DNA from: Caenimonas koreensis DSM 17982
Lineage (GTDB): Bacteria > Pseudomonadota > Gammaproteobacteria > Burkholderiales > Burkholderiaceae_C
Direction of reading: 5' to 3'
Length of the DNA: 64,000 nucleotides
NCBI RefSeq assembly: GCF_009646335.1
Contig: NZ_WJBU01000015.1
Coordinates: forward strand, 62,001-126,000
In this document: one piece after another, positions 1 through 8,799 of the stretch
How the letters are laid out: each line of letters begins with the position of its first letter
Numbering within the stretch: position 1 is the first letter of the stretch
Translations under genes and position numbers: made by a program
The notes under the pieces: generated by a model
What the model was told of the DNA's origin: nothing
The model's database searches: none
Seen by the model: only the letters and a program-made list of their open reading frames with translations

Positions 1-144
1 GAACTTGCCCTGGCCGGGCTCGTGCTGGACGATGCGGTGTTCGGCCAGCGGCTGCTCGGGCACCACGGCGTTCTCGCGCTCGAGGATTGCCTCGATCTCC
101 TCTGTGGTGAGCTGCTCGTCTTCAGGCTGTCGTGGCTTGGGCAT
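1..144 (-). CDS. Hypothetical protein, N-terminal part (runs off the window edge)
   Basis: An open frame reads leftwards from an ATG at 144 to the window edge without a stop. The 48 visible residues begin MPKPRQPEDEQL and are rich in Glu, Gln and Pro, with a predicted helix around EEIEAILEREN. I do not recognise a family. It is divergent from the AbrB-type gene, and a perfect 9-bp inverted repeat lies between the two. There is no strong Shine-Dalgarno sequence before the ATG, so the start is tentative. Confidence 0.5.
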   Translation of the reverse strand, partial: MPKPRQPEDEQLTTEEIEAILERENAVVPEQPLAEHRIVQHEPGQGKF

Positions 145-184
145 GGTGGAGATGGGTGGGCGCGACGCGCATGCGCCCACTTTT

Positions 185-216
185 TTATACTGCAGAAGTT
201 GAAACGCGCAGTATAA
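185..216. promoter_or_regulatory. 9-bp perfect inverted repeat in divergent promoter region
   Basis: TTATACTGC at 185-193 is repeated in inverted orientation as GCAGTATAA at 208-216, separated by 14 bases. Each arm carries TATACT, close to a -10 hexamer on its own strand, so the element could be two back-to-back promoters or a dimeric operator between the divergent genes. No consensus -35 is evident for either direction. The function is inferred from symmetry and position only. Confidence 0.4.
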
Positions 217-285
217 GAATCGTCGTTGAATCTTCAGGCGCGAACGGTTTCCTGCTGCGGCGATACTCAAGTTTCGCCCGCCGCC

Positions 286-1332
286 ATGAACTCCCTTGCC
301 ACGCGTGTTGTCCTGACTTTGCTGCTCGCATGGGCTGCGGCGCTGGCGTGCACGTGGCTGCACACGCCTATCCCCTGGATGATCGGGCCGCTGGTGGCAA
401 CGTCGCTCGCTTCCATCCTCGGTCTTCCCACTCGCAGCTTCGCGCCGTTTCGCAACGCCGGCCAATGGGTGATCGCCACCGTGCTCGGCCTGTACTTCAC
501 GCCGCAAGTGGTGGCGCTCGTCGCGAGCCTGTGGTGGGCGATCACGCTCGGCGTGATCTGGGCGCTCGGGCTGGGTTGGGCCTTTGGCAAATGGCTGGAC
601 CGCAGCACGGCACTGGCCACCATCACCGACGCACATGTGCGCCGCGCGACAAGCTACTTCGCAGGCTCGATCGGCGGCGCTTCGGAGATGACGCTGCTGG
701 CCGAGCGCGAAGGCGGCCGCACGGACCTGGTGGCTGCGTCGCACAGCTTGCGGCTGCTGGTTGTCACGCTCCTGATTCCCTTTGCCTTCACCTTCGGCGG
801 CCTGCACGGCCTGGACCCGACAGTGCCCGGCCCGCGCGTCGTCGAATGGCTGGGGCTCGTCCTGCTCATGACGCTGACGGGCGCAGGTGCATGGCTGATG
901 CAGCGCACGGACCGCGCCAACCCGTGGTTCATTGGCGCATGGCTCGTGTCGATGGGGCTGACGATGAGCGGCCTGGAGCTGTCGGCCGTGCCGCAGTGGA
1001 TGTCGAACGGCGCGCAGCTGGTGATCGGTGTCAGCCTGGGGGTGCGCTTTTCTGCCGAGTTTGTGCACACCGCGCCGCGTTGGCTTGGCCGGGTTGCCGT
1101 GGGAACGGTGGCGATGATCGTGCTGTCGGCGTTGTTCGCTGCGGCGCTGGCGTGGGCGGCAGGCTTGAGCTGGGCAACGCTCATCCTCGGTACATCACCG
1201 GGCGGCATCGCCGAGATGGCGATTACCGCGAAGGTGCTGCAACTGGGCGTGCCCGTCGTGACGGCTTTTCAGGTCGTGCGCCTGGTCACGGTACTGCTGC
1301 TCGTCGGCCCGCTTTTCAGGTGGTTGCGGTGA
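286..1332 (+). CDS. AbrB-type duplicated membrane protein
   Basis: This 348-residue protein is almost entirely hydrophobic, with about ten membrane segments. It belongs to the Gram-negative AbrB-duplication family, often annotated as AbrB family transcriptional regulator or ammonia monooxygenase although it is clearly an integral membrane protein. The internal duplication is visible: GGASEM at 130-135 and GGIAEM at 306-311, each followed by a similar hydrophobic segment containing SLRLL or FQVVRL. The ATG at 286 is preferred over an in-frame ATG at 226 because the upstream stretch is not membrane-like and the family starts with a transmembrane helix. The substrate is unknown; transport is likely but unproven. 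Confidence 0.8.
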   Translation: MNSLATRVVLTLLLAWAAALACTWLHTPIPWMIGPLVATSLASILGLPTRSFAPFRNAGQWVIATVLGLYFTPQVVALVASLWWAITLGVIWALGLGWAFGKWLDRSTALATITDAHVRRATSYFAGSIGGASEMTLLAEREGGRTDLVAASHSLRLLVVTLLIPFAFTFGGLHGLDPTVPGPRVVEWLGLVLLMTLTGAGAWLMQRTDRANPWFIGAWLVSMGLTMSGLELSAVPQWMSNGAQLVIGVSLGVRFSAEFVHTAPRWLGRVAVGTVAMIVLSALFAAALAWAAGLSWATLILGTSPGGIAEMAITAKVLQLGVPVVTAFQVVRLVTVLLLVGPLFRWLR

Positions 1333-1363
1333 GCGGGCTGCGACCGGCCATTCGCGCTGCGCG

Positions 1364-1636
1364 TCAATGCATGACCAGCGGGTTCTGCGCAAGCTCGGCG
1401 TAGCCGTCGAGCGTTTGCTCGACCTCTTCCTGGGTCGGTGTATTGAGCTGCCAGGCCGTGATCTGCTTCTGGAAGGATTCAGCCCACGGGCCGTCGAGGT
1501 AAACCTCTTTGTTGGAACGCTTGTCCACAATCTCGAAACCATGCCGCGGGATGCGCGGTGCAGCCTCGCCGTTCAGGGGTTCGTTGGCCTGCATGTGCAC
1601 AACCACGAATGATTCGGAGTCATAAAGCATTTGCAT
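1364..1636 (-). CDS. DUF3567 family protein
   Basis: A 90-residue protein beginning MQMLYDSESF and containing HGFEIVDKRSNKEVYLDG, the hallmark of the small betaproteobacterial DUF3567 family. Its function is unknown. The ATG at 1636 is chosen because an AAAGGAA ribosome-binding site lies 5-11 bases upstream and family members start with MQMLY; a longer open frame reaching 1789 has no such support. It is soluble and acidic at the C-terminus, and lies downstream of and on the same strand as the DUF3108 gene. Confidence 0.85.
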   Translation of the reverse strand: MQMLYDSESFVVVHMQANEPLNGEAAPRIPRHGFEIVDKRSNKEVYLDGPWAESFQKQITAWQLNTPTQEEVEQTLDGYAELAQNPLVMH

Positions 1637-1739
1637 CTGGAGTTCCTTTGCCACGTATGTAGCAACGTTCGGGCCGCTTTCAAGGAGGACCCCGCTTGAC
1701 TGCCAAAGGCGCCCCATGCCGTAAAGATAAGCAAAGGCG

Positions 1740-2768
1740 CTAACGCCTCGTGTCGGTGCCCAGCCACTGCTGATCCGTCCAATCGCCATTGGCGTTTGTC
1801 AGACGCACGCGCACGGGCACGTAAGCCATGCCGCGAGCCAGCCACAGTTCGATGCGCTGGTCGAAGTCCCGGCGCGGATGGCGTGTGAGTTTCAGGGTGG
1901 CGATGCTGACCGGTGCGCCCGCCGCAGGCAGCGTGAGCGACTCGTCGCCGTCCACGGCAAACAGCCACTCTTGCGCATCGCGCGTGGTCGCCGTGGGGAT
2001 CGCTATCGTCGACCCCGGCCCGAACTTCGCAGGATCGCCGCCCACGAGCGCCGCGATCTGCATCATCACGCTGAGCCTGTCCTGCGTGCCAGCCATGAGG
2101 AGTTGCTCTGGCGCGTTGCTGCTGAACACGACGCGCCCGCCGTCGCGATCGAAGTGCGTCGCCTGCTCCCCACGCGAACGGTCAGAAAAGCGCTTGGGCG
2201 CCAGGCCATCGGCTGTGATGGCGCCGCTGCTGATTTGCGTTCGCACCGGCATCGACGGTGCGCTGACCTGCAGCATGACCTCGTACTCGTGGCCGTCATG
2301 CCGCCACAGCAGTTCGCTGCTGCCTTCGGTGGTCTTGCCTTTGGTGAAGGCCGTGACCTGGTAGGCCAGGCGAGTCGATGCAGGCACTGCAAGCGCCAGG
2401 CGGGGGCCATAGGCGTCGGCCTGGGGCGCCGGTGCCTGTTCACTGCCGCGCGCCGGCTGGGCGCGCGTTGGTGTGTCGGCAAGCGTGAGGGTGGGCGCGC
2501 CAGCGGGCGCGGGCAGGGCGGCCCTTGCAGCCGCCACCGGCTTGGCAGGCACAGGCATGCCTTGCCCAGGCGATGCTGTTGAGGCCGTTGCCGGCGAATG
2601 GGCGGCGGCGTTCTCGCTCGTGATGGTGCGCGTGACCAAAGCCTGCACTCGCCCAGCCCCGGGCATGCGAACGGCTGTTCCCGCAGGCAGTAGCAACGCG
2701 ACATGGACAGCGCAGACAACAACCGTGATCGCGGCCAGCGGCCGCCAGTTCCTCGCGTACACGCTCAA
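1740..2768 (-). CDS. DUF3108 domain protein
   Basis: About 343 residues. An N-terminal membrane anchor (roughly residues 12-32, AAITVVVCAVHVALLLPAG) is followed by a long Ala/Pro-rich linker and then a DUF3108-type beta-rich domain over the last 210 residues. The family is periplasmic and of unknown function. The start is not an ATG. A TTG at 2768 overlaps the stop of the IclR gene (TTGA) and a GTG lies at 2762; the longer open frame reaching 2921 runs antisense-free but inside the IclR gene and is rejected. The overlap implies translational coupling with the regulator. Confidence 0.75.
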   Translation of the reverse strand: MSVYARNWRPLAAITVVVCAVHVALLLPAGTAVRMPGAGRVQALVTRTITSENAAAHSPATASTASPGQGMPVPAKPVAAARAALPAPAGAPTLTLADTPTRAQPARGSEQAPAPQADAYGPRLALAVPASTRLAYQVTAFTKGKTTEGSSELLWRHDGHEYEVMLQVSAPSMPVRTQISSGAITADGLAPKRFSDRSRGEQATHFDRDGGRVVFSSNAPEQLLMAGTQDRLSVMMQIAALVGGDPAKFGPGSTIAIPTATTRDAQEWLFAVDGDESLTLPAAGAPVSIATLKLTRHPRRDFDQRIELWLARGMAYVPVRVRLTNANGDWTDQQWLGTDTRR

Positions 2769-3544
2769 CCCGCGTAGCCAAGGTCGGCTGACAGTTGCTT
2801 CGCCGCGGCGCGCAGCGGCTTGTCCACGGCGCCGTTCCATTGCGAATCGAACGTGCCCGTTGGCCCGAGCGCGACCAGGCCCAGTGCGATGTGACCGTCC
2901 GAATCGAACACCGGCGCGCAAAAGCCGACGATGCCGGGCAGCAGCGTATCGACGACACGTGCGGCGCCACGCTCGCGCACTTGCGCGAGCAACGCCCGTG
3001 CATCAGCCAGCGTGGTGGGGGTGTCGGTGCGGCCCTGCTTCTGTGCGCGAGCCATCTCGTCCTTGAGCATCGGCGTGATGGCGTCTTTGCCCAGGTGAGC
3101 CGCAAAGCATTGGCCCGTGGCTGACGTGAGTAGCGGCATCACGTCGCCCAGCCGGAGATTCACCGTCACCGCTTGCGGCGACTCTTCCCAGTGGACGATC
3201 GTCGGGCCGTGGTTGCCCCAAACGGCGAGCGCGAGCGTATGGCCGATCTGCTCAGTCAGGGTGGCGATGCGAGCCCGCGCGAGCTTGACGGCATCGAGCC
3301 GCGAGAGCGACGCCAGGCCGAGCTTGAGCGCTGCCGGGCCGAGGTCATAGCGGGTGCTTGATGCATCCTGCACCACGAGTTCGAGCCGCTGGAAACTCAC
3401 CAGGTAGCGGTGCGCCTTGGCAGCGCTCATGCCCGCGGCGGCTGCGAGGTCGCGCAGCATCAAGGGGCCCGCCGAGCGGGACAATACATCGAGCAGCAGG
3501 AAGCCCACTTCGACCGACTGGATGCCGGCGCGTTCTTTCACCAT
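2765..3544 (-). CDS. IclR family transcriptional regulator
   Basis: 259 residues with the IclR layout: a winged helix-turn-helix at about 8-65 (SVEVGFLLLDVLS, then LRDLAAAAGMSAAKAHRYL) and a GAF-like effector domain at about 80-255. It is divergent from the FAH-family gene with a 98-bp gap holding an AT-rich dyad. This is the usual arrangement of a local regulator controlling the neighbouring catabolic gene and itself. The effector cannot be told from the sequence. Its stop overlaps the DUF3108 start. Confidence 0.88.
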   Translation of the reverse strand: MVKERAGIQSVEVGFLLLDVLSRSAGPLMLRDLAAAAGMSAAKAHRYLVSFQRLELVVQDASSTRYDLGPAALKLGLASLSRLDAVKLARARIATLTEQIGHTLALAVWGNHGPTIVHWEESPQAVTVNLRLGDVMPLLTSATGQCFAAHLGKDAITPMLKDEMARAQKQGRTDTPTTLADARALLAQVRERGAARVVDTLLPGIVGFCAPVFDSDGHIALGLVALGPTGTFDSQWNGAVDKPLRAAAKQLSADLGYAG

Positions 3545-3559
3545 GGCCTCGTTCCGTTA

Positions 3560-3580
3560 GAATTACGATTAGGTAAATTC
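3560..3580. promoter_or_regulatory. AT-rich dyad between iclR-type gene and FAH hydrolase gene
   Basis: GAATT at 3560-3564 and AATTC at 3576-3580 flank an 11-base centre within an AT-rich island in an otherwise GC-rich divergent region. IclR proteins commonly bind such imperfect palindromes near their own promoters. Assignment to this regulator is inference from position. Confidence 0.3.
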
Positions 3581-3642
3581 ATTTCACAATGCGTAATGTC
3601 CAGCGGACTCTAGCGCATTCGATTGTCCGGTACAAACGATCC

Positions 3643-4653
3643 ATGAAACTCGCCACCTACAAAGATGGTTCGCGCGACGGCCAGCTCGTCGTCGTCTCGC
3701 GCGACTTGAGCACGGCGCATTACGCGACCGGCATCGCAGACAAGCTCCAGCAAGCACTGGACGACTGGGGCTTCATCTCGCCGCAGTTGCAGGACTTGTA
3801 CGAGACTTTGAACAATGGCAAGGCGCGCCACGCCTTCCCGTTTGACTCCAGGCAATGCATGGCGCCGTTGCCGCGTGCGTATCAATGGGCTGATGGCTCC
3901 GCCTACATCAATCACGTCGAGCTGGTGCGCGCCGCGCGCAAGTCTGATGTGCCGGGCACGTTCTACGCCGACCCCCTGATGTACCAGGGCGGCAGCGATG
4001 ATTTTCTCGGGGCCAATGATGATGTGCCGGTGCCCAAGGAGGCGTACGGCATCGACTTCGAGGCCGAGATCGCCGTGATCACCGGTGACGTGCGCATGAT
4101 GTCCACGCCCGAGCAGGCGCTCGACGGCATCCGGCTCGTCATGCTCGCCAATGACGTGAGCTTGCGCAACCTGATCCCCGATGAACTCGCCAAGGGCTTC
4201 GGTTTTTTCCAGAGCAAGCCCGCCACCGCATTCAGCCCTGTGGCCGTCACGCTCGACGAGCTCGGCGAGTCATGGGACAAGGGCCGTGTGCATCTCACGC
4301 TGCAAAGCACGTGGAATGGCCGCAAGGTCGGCATGTGCGAAGCCGGGCCCGAGATGACGTTTCACTTCGGCCAGTTGATTGCACACATCTGCAAGACGCG
4401 CAATGTGCGCGCCGGCAGCATCGTCGGCTCGGGCACGGTGAGCAACAAGGGTGTCACCGGTGCCGATGGCAAGACGACGTGGCCCAAGGGCTACAGCTGC
4501 ATCGCCGAAAAGCGTGCGATTGAAACGATTCAGGACGGCAAGCCCACGACGGAATTCATGAAGTTCCATGACACGATCCGCATCGAGATGAAGGGGCTGG
4601 ACGGGCAAAGCGTTTTTGGCGCGATTGACCAGGAGATTGTTGAGGCGAAGTAG
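3643..4653 (+). CDS. Fumarylacetoacetate hydrolase (FAH) family protein
   Basis: 336 residues. The FAH fold occupies about residues 75-330, with the acidic metal-binding stretch DFEAEIAV at 138-145 and the conserved GSGTVSNKG near the C-terminus. Members cleave carbon-carbon bonds of acylpyruvates or oxalyl-type ring-cleavage products using a divalent metal. The start at 3643 (MKLATYKDGS) is favoured over an in-frame ATG at 3589, which would add a non-conserved extension through the promoter region. Its divergent IclR neighbour suggests induction by an aromatic or related catabolite. The exact substrate is not determined. Confidence 0.85.
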   Translation: MKLATYKDGSRDGQLVVVSRDLSTAHYATGIADKLQQALDDWGFISPQLQDLYETLNNGKARHAFPFDSRQCMAPLPRAYQWADGSAYINHVELVRAARKSDVPGTFYADPLMYQGGSDDFLGANDDVPVPKEAYGIDFEAEIAVITGDVRMMSTPEQALDGIRLVMLANDVSLRNLIPDELAKGFGFFQSKPATAFSPVAVTLDELGESWDKGRVHLTLQSTWNGRKVGMCEAGPEMTFHFGQLIAHICKTRNVRAGSIVGSGTVSNKGVTGADGKTTWPKGYSCIAEKRAIETIQDGKPTTEFMKFHDTIRIEMKGLDGQSVFGAIDQEIVEAK

Positions 4654-4678
4654 CCACAAAGCGACGCCTCATTCGGGC

Positions 4679-6100
4679 CTACAGCCGCAACCAGGGCGTC
4701 CCGGAAACCTCGGCCTGCGTATGCGCCAGCGTTTCCAGAAAGGTGTTGCACCACCAGTGCACGTCACATCGGCGAATCGTGGCCAGCAGGGCCTGGTGCC
4801 GGGTGCGGCGCTCCTCGATCGGCATATGCAACGCCAGATTGATGGCGTTTGCTGTTGCCTCGATGTCATACGGATTCACCAGCAGCGCCTCTTTCAGCTG
4901 CTCCGCCGCCCCCGCGAAGCGTGACAGCACCAGCACACCCGGATCGGCAGGATCCTGCGCCACGACGAACTCCTTGGCGACCAGATTCATCCCGTCGCGC
5001 AGCGGCGTGACGAGCGCCACGCGACTGGCACGGTATAGCCCCGGCAGGCGTGGCCGCGCGACGTTGCGGTGCATGTAGCGCACCGGCATCCAGTCGAGCT
5101 CGCCGTAGTTGCCATTGATCGATCCGCACAGCGACTCGATCTCGTGCAGGATGTCGGTGTAAGCGTCGACCTCCTCCCGGCTCGGCGATGCAATCTGGAT
5201 CAGCGTTGCAACACGGCGGTTCTCCGGGAAGTTCTGCAGCAGCGAGCGAAACGCCTGCATGCGGTGGGGCAAGCCCTTTGAGTAGTCGAGCCGGTCCACG
5301 CCCACCAGCAGCTGCCTGCGCGAATACTCGCGCGTCATGCGCTCGTACATCTCGCGGCCCTCGCTCGCCTGGCCGAGCGCCACAAACTCGTCGACGTCGA
5401 TGCCGATCGGGAAAGCGCCCGCCTGCACCGTTCGGTTGAAGGCGCGCCAGCGCCCACGCCCCAAGTCCTGTGCGTGCGCCTCGGCCTGCACATAGCGGCA
5501 GAAGTGCTCGTGGTCCGCGTTGCTCTGGAAGCCCACCAGGTCGTAGGCAAACAGGGCGCGGATCAACCAGTCGTGCCCCGGAATCGCCGCAAGAATCAGC
5601 GGTGGCGGCAGCGGAATATGCAGGAAGAAGCCGATGCGCTGCGTGCAGCCCAGTGCCCGCAGTTCTGCAGCGAGCGGAATGAGGTGATAGTCGTGAATCC
5701 AGATGATGTCGTCGTCGCGCAGCAGCGGCCTGAGCTTTTGTGCAAAGAGCTGGTTCGCCTTGCGATAGCCCGTGATGTACGCCGGGTCGAAGTCCGCCAG
5801 ATCGAGCCGGTAGTGAAACACCGGCCACAACACACCGTTCGAATAGCCGCCGTAGTAGGCGTCGTAGTCCTGGCGATCAAGGTCCATGGTCACCAGCTTC
5901 ACGGGCCCGGCCTGATGCGTGTGCAATGGACGCTCCTGCGCATGCGGGCCAGGCTCGCCGGGCTCTATCGTCTTGCCGCTCCAGCCGAACCACATGCCGC
6001 CGGTGTTGTTCAACACTTCGGCCAGCGCGACAGCAAGCCCGCCCGCCGCCGTCTTGCGCGGGTCGGCGACACGGTTGGAAACCACCACGAGCCGCGACAT
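4679..6100 (-). CDS. otsA: Alpha,alpha-trehalose-6-phosphate synthase
   Basis: 473 residues, the usual OtsA length (GT20 family). It makes trehalose-6-phosphate from UDP-glucose and glucose-6-phosphate in the cytoplasm. Visible family features are the N-terminal SNRVADP and AAGGLAVAL loop, the IWIHDYHLIPLA motif, GVDRLDYSKGLPHRM and the nucleotide-sugar site PLRDGMNLVAKEF. It is last in a three-gene operon; its ATG overlaps the stop of the GH15 gene (ATGA at 6100), so translation is coupled. The ATG at 6100 is chosen over a longer open frame because the protein begins canonically with MSRLVVVSNRV. Confidence 0.95.
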   Translation of the reverse strand: MSRLVVVSNRVADPRKTAAGGLAVALAEVLNNTGGMWFGWSGKTIEPGEPGPHAQERPLHTHQAGPVKLVTMDLDRQDYDAYYGGYSNGVLWPVFHYRLDLADFDPAYITGYRKANQLFAQKLRPLLRDDDIIWIHDYHLIPLAAELRALGCTQRIGFFLHIPLPPPLILAAIPGHDWLIRALFAYDLVGFQSNADHEHFCRYVQAEAHAQDLGRGRWRAFNRTVQAGAFPIGIDVDEFVALGQASEGREMYERMTREYSRRQLLVGVDRLDYSKGLPHRMQAFRSLLQNFPENRRVATLIQIASPSREEVDAYTDILHEIESLCGSINGNYGELDWMPVRYMHRNVARPRLPGLYRASRVALVTPLRDGMNLVAKEFVVAQDPADPGVLVLSRFAGAAEQLKEALLVNPYDIEATANAINLALHMPIEERRTRHQALLATIRRCDVHWWCNTFLETLAHTQAEVSGTPWLRL

Positions 6101-7887
6101 CAGATCACCGTGTCCCAGGGTGCGGACAAACGCACGGCGGCGTTGATCAGCCCCACCATCGAATACGTCTGCGGGAAGTTGCCCCACATCTCGCCCGTGA
6201 CGGGATGCGTGTCTTCGGACAGCAGCCCGAGCGGATTGCGGTTCTTGAGCATCACCTCGAAGATCTCGCGCGCCTGCGCCTTGCGGCCAATACGCGCCAG
6301 GGCATCGATGCGCCAGAACGTGCAGATGTTGAACGACGTTTCCGGCTTGCCGAAGTCGTCGGCCGCTTCATAGCGGCGCATGTAAGGACCGTCGCACAAG
6401 TACTTCTCGAGCGTCTCGACCGTCGAGACGAAACGCGCGTCGTTCGGGTCGATGAAGCCCACCTCGGCCATCAGCAGCACGCTCGCATCAAGATCGCGCC
6501 CGCCAAAACTCTCTGCGAAGGCCTGCCGATCTTCGTTCCACGACTCGCGCAGGATGCGCTCGCGGATGACGTCGGCGCGCTCACGCCAGTAGCGAATGCG
6601 CGGCGGCAGGTCCAGCGCAAACGCCACCTTGGCGAGCCTGTCGCACGCCGCCCAGCTCATGAGCGCGGACGAGGTGTGGATGCGTGCGCGTGTGCGCAGC
6701 TCCCACATGCCCGCGTCAGGCTGGTCGTAGACGCGAAAGGCCTGCTCGCCCACTGCTTCGAGATGATGAAATTCCTGCTGGCCCGCGCGCCGGAACAGCC
6801 GGTGATCGTGGAACGCCTGCGATGCGCCCAGCACGATGTTGCCGTACACGTCGTGCTGAAAGTGTTCCTGGGCCTGGTTGCCCACACGCACCGGCCCCTG
6901 CCCGCGATAGCCCGGCAGGTGGTTCAGGATTGCCTCGGGCAGCTGCTCTTCCTGGCCAATGCCGTACAGCGGCTGGATGTGCCCGCCGCCCGAACGCACG
7001 ACGATGTTGTTCAGCCAGCGAAGGTACTCTTCCATCGTCGCGACTTCCGACAGGCTGTTGAGCGCGCGCACGACGAAAAAGGCATCGCGCAACCAGCAGT
7101 AGCGGTAGTCCCAGTTGCGGCCGCTGTCCGGTGCTTCCGGAATGCTGGTGGTCATCGCAGCCACGATGGCGCCCGTGTCTTCGAACAGGGTGAGCTTGAG
7201 CGTGATGGCAGCGCGGATCACCGCGTCCTGCCACTCGAGCGGAAGCGACAAGGCGCGCGTCCAGCTGCGCCAGTAAGTGGCAGTCTCCTGCTCGAAGCCG
7301 AGTGCCGTCTCGCCAATGCCGGTCAAGAGCGTCTCATCGGGCCCGAGGATGAAATTCATCGGCCGGTCGATCACGAAGTGCGTGCCCGAGAGCAGGTAAG
7401 CCAGCGGCGCGTCGGTGTTCAAGCGCAGGGTTGTGTCGGGGCCGATGAAGCGCAGGTGTGTGCTGCCCTGTGTGACGACCGGCTCGCGCTGTCCCCAGTC
7501 GAAGCGCGGCGCCAGCACCACGCGCACGCGCGGCGAGCCAGACAACACGCTGATGCGGCGCACGAGTGTGAGCGGGCGGAATGTGCGCCCGCGGTTGAAA
7601 AATCGCGGCGCGAAGTCGGTGATCTCAATGCCCTGGCCCTGCGTGTCGAACAGGCGAGTGCGCAGGATGGCGGTGTTCGGCTCGTAGGCCTGTTCGCTGT
7701 GCGCGAAGTTTTCCAGCTCGAACGCCCAGTGGCCGGCGCTGTCGCCCGGATCGAGCAGCGCGTTGAATACCGGGTCACCGTCGAATCGCGGAAGGCACAT
7801 CCACACGATGCGGGCGCGCTCGTCAATGAGTGCGCTGTAAGCGCAATTGCCGATGATGCCGAGCTTGAGTGAGGGGTTGGCGCTCAT
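6100..7887 (-). CDS. Glycoside hydrolase family 15 protein (trehalase or glucoamylase type)
   Basis: 595 residues. It has an N-terminal beta-sandwich (about 1-250) and the (alpha/alpha)6 catalytic barrel with conserved NWDYRYCWLRDAFF, and SALMSWAACDRLAKVA further on. GH15 enzymes in bacterial trehalose clusters act as trehalases or alpha-glucosidases. Sitting between otsB and otsA it most likely trims or recycles trehalose or a related glucoside. It is joined by 4-bp ATGA overlaps on both sides (7884-7887 and 6100-6103). The substrate cannot be settled from sequence. Confidence 0.88.
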   Translation of the reverse strand: MSANPSLKLGIIGNCAYSALIDERARIVWMCLPRFDGDPVFNALLDPGDSAGHWAFELENFAHSEQAYEPNTAILRTRLFDTQGQGIEITDFAPRFFNRGRTFRPLTLVRRISVLSGSPRVRVVLAPRFDWGQREPVVTQGSTHLRFIGPDTTLRLNTDAPLAYLLSGTHFVIDRPMNFILGPDETLLTGIGETALGFEQETATYWRSWTRALSLPLEWQDAVIRAAITLKLTLFEDTGAIVAAMTTSIPEAPDSGRNWDYRYCWLRDAFFVVRALNSLSEVATMEEYLRWLNNIVVRSGGGHIQPLYGIGQEEQLPEAILNHLPGYRGQGPVRVGNQAQEHFQHDVYGNIVLGASQAFHDHRLFRRAGQQEFHHLEAVGEQAFRVYDQPDAGMWELRTRARIHTSSALMSWAACDRLAKVAFALDLPPRIRYWRERADVIRERILRESWNEDRQAFAESFGGRDLDASVLLMAEVGFIDPNDARFVSTVETLEKYLCDGPYMRRYEAADDFGKPETSFNICTFWRIDALARIGRKAQAREIFEVMLKNRNPLGLLSEDTHPVTGEMWGNFPQTYSMVGLINAAVRLSAPWDTVI

Positions 7888-8627
7888 GAGGCTGCCTTGG
7901 CGGCGAGCGCTGCGGCGGCGGCCTGGAGCTGCAGGCGGCAGTCGGCGGGGGAGGGAAGGCGCTGCCACGCGACGCTGGTGCCAGCACCGACCTTCACACC
8001 CATTCCGTGCATGCGCTGAACGGTTGCGAAGCCAACTTCATCGGTGATGTCATCGCCGATGAACACGGGTGAGCGGCCCGCGAATGGCGCTTCCTTCATG
8101 AACGCTTCGATCGCCAGGCCCTTGCTGGCACCGCCCGGCTTGGCTTCGGCCACCATCTTGCCGCGCAGCAGCGTCACGCCGGGCGACTGGGCTACAGCCG
8201 CTTCCATGGCGGCGATGCACTCGGCTTCGAGCTGCGGCGCCTGGCGGTAGTGCAACGCGATCGAGCCGCGCTTGATTTCGATTCGCAGGTCCGGATGGCG
8301 CGCTGCCAGTGCCTGCACCACCTCTTCCACCCGCTCCAGGGAATAGGTGCTGAGCAGTGTGATTTCACCACTCGCATCGCGGCGCTCGGCGCCGTGCACG
8401 CCGGCACTGGGCAGTCTCAGCGGTGCAAGGTACGCATCGACCTGCTCGATCGGCCGGCCCGAAATGATCGCGACGGCGCCGCCCAAAGAGTGCTGAAGCG
8501 ACTCGAGCGCGGGAGACAGGCCGCTCGGGACGAGCACCTCGTCAGGCTGTGGCGCGATGTCCACCAGCGTGCCGTCGAAGTCCAGGAAAAGCGCGCATGA
8601 GGGAAACAGGAAATCCACCAGGTTCAT
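7884..8627 (-). CDS. otsB: Trehalose-6-phosphate phosphatase
   Basis: 247 residues of the HAD superfamily. Motif I is FLDFDGTLVD near the N-terminus and motif IV is FIGDDITDEVGF towards the C-terminus, both typical of OtsB. It dephosphorylates the OtsA product to trehalose. It is first in the otsB-GH15-otsA operon, whose promoter must lie in the 172-bp gap before the divergent enoyl-CoA hydratase gene. The ATG at 8627 is preferred over the longer frame to 8714 because it places the DxD motif at the usual distance from the N-terminus. Confidence 0.93.
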   Translation of the reverse strand: MNLVDFLFPSCALFLDFDGTLVDIAPQPDEVLVPSGLSPALESLQHSLGGAVAIISGRPIEQVDAYLAPLRLPSAGVHGAERRDASGEITLLSTYSLERVEEVVQALAARHPDLRIEIKRGSIALHYRQAPQLEAECIAAMEAAVAQSPGVTLLRGKMVAEAKPGGASKGLAIEAFMKEAPFAGRSPVFIGDDITDEVGFATVQRMHGMGVKVGAGTSVAWQRLPSPADCRLQLQAAAAALAAKAAS

Positions 8628-8685
8628 GCACGCTACGCTACCAGACGTGCTGCGCTGCAACCAGATCGCCCGTGCGCTTTGCCCC

Positions 8686-8701
8686 GTAGGACTAGGCCTA
8701 C
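8686..8701. promoter_or_regulatory. 16-bp near-palindrome upstream of the trehalose operon
   Basis: GTAGGACTAGGCCTAC is a dyad with a single mismatched pair, 59 bp upstream of the otsB start. It matches 10 of 14 positions of the enterobacterial RcsAB box (TAAGAATATTCCTA) and resembles sites of LuxR/RcsB-type response regulators. Stress control of trehalose synthesis through such a regulator is plausible but inferred. Confidence 0.35.
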
Positions 8702-8799
8702 CGGCGCACGGCAAAGAGGTGACTCAGCACGGGAGGTCCTGCATGGCCGTACAGTGCAAGCTGCGTGAGACAACGCGCCATCATTGAAGGAATACGCCC

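Noticed and set aside
5926-7872. 648-codon plus-strand frame opposite the GH15 and otsA genes
   Set aside because: Antisense shadow; the minus strand carries three well-defined enzymes with overlapping starts and stops.
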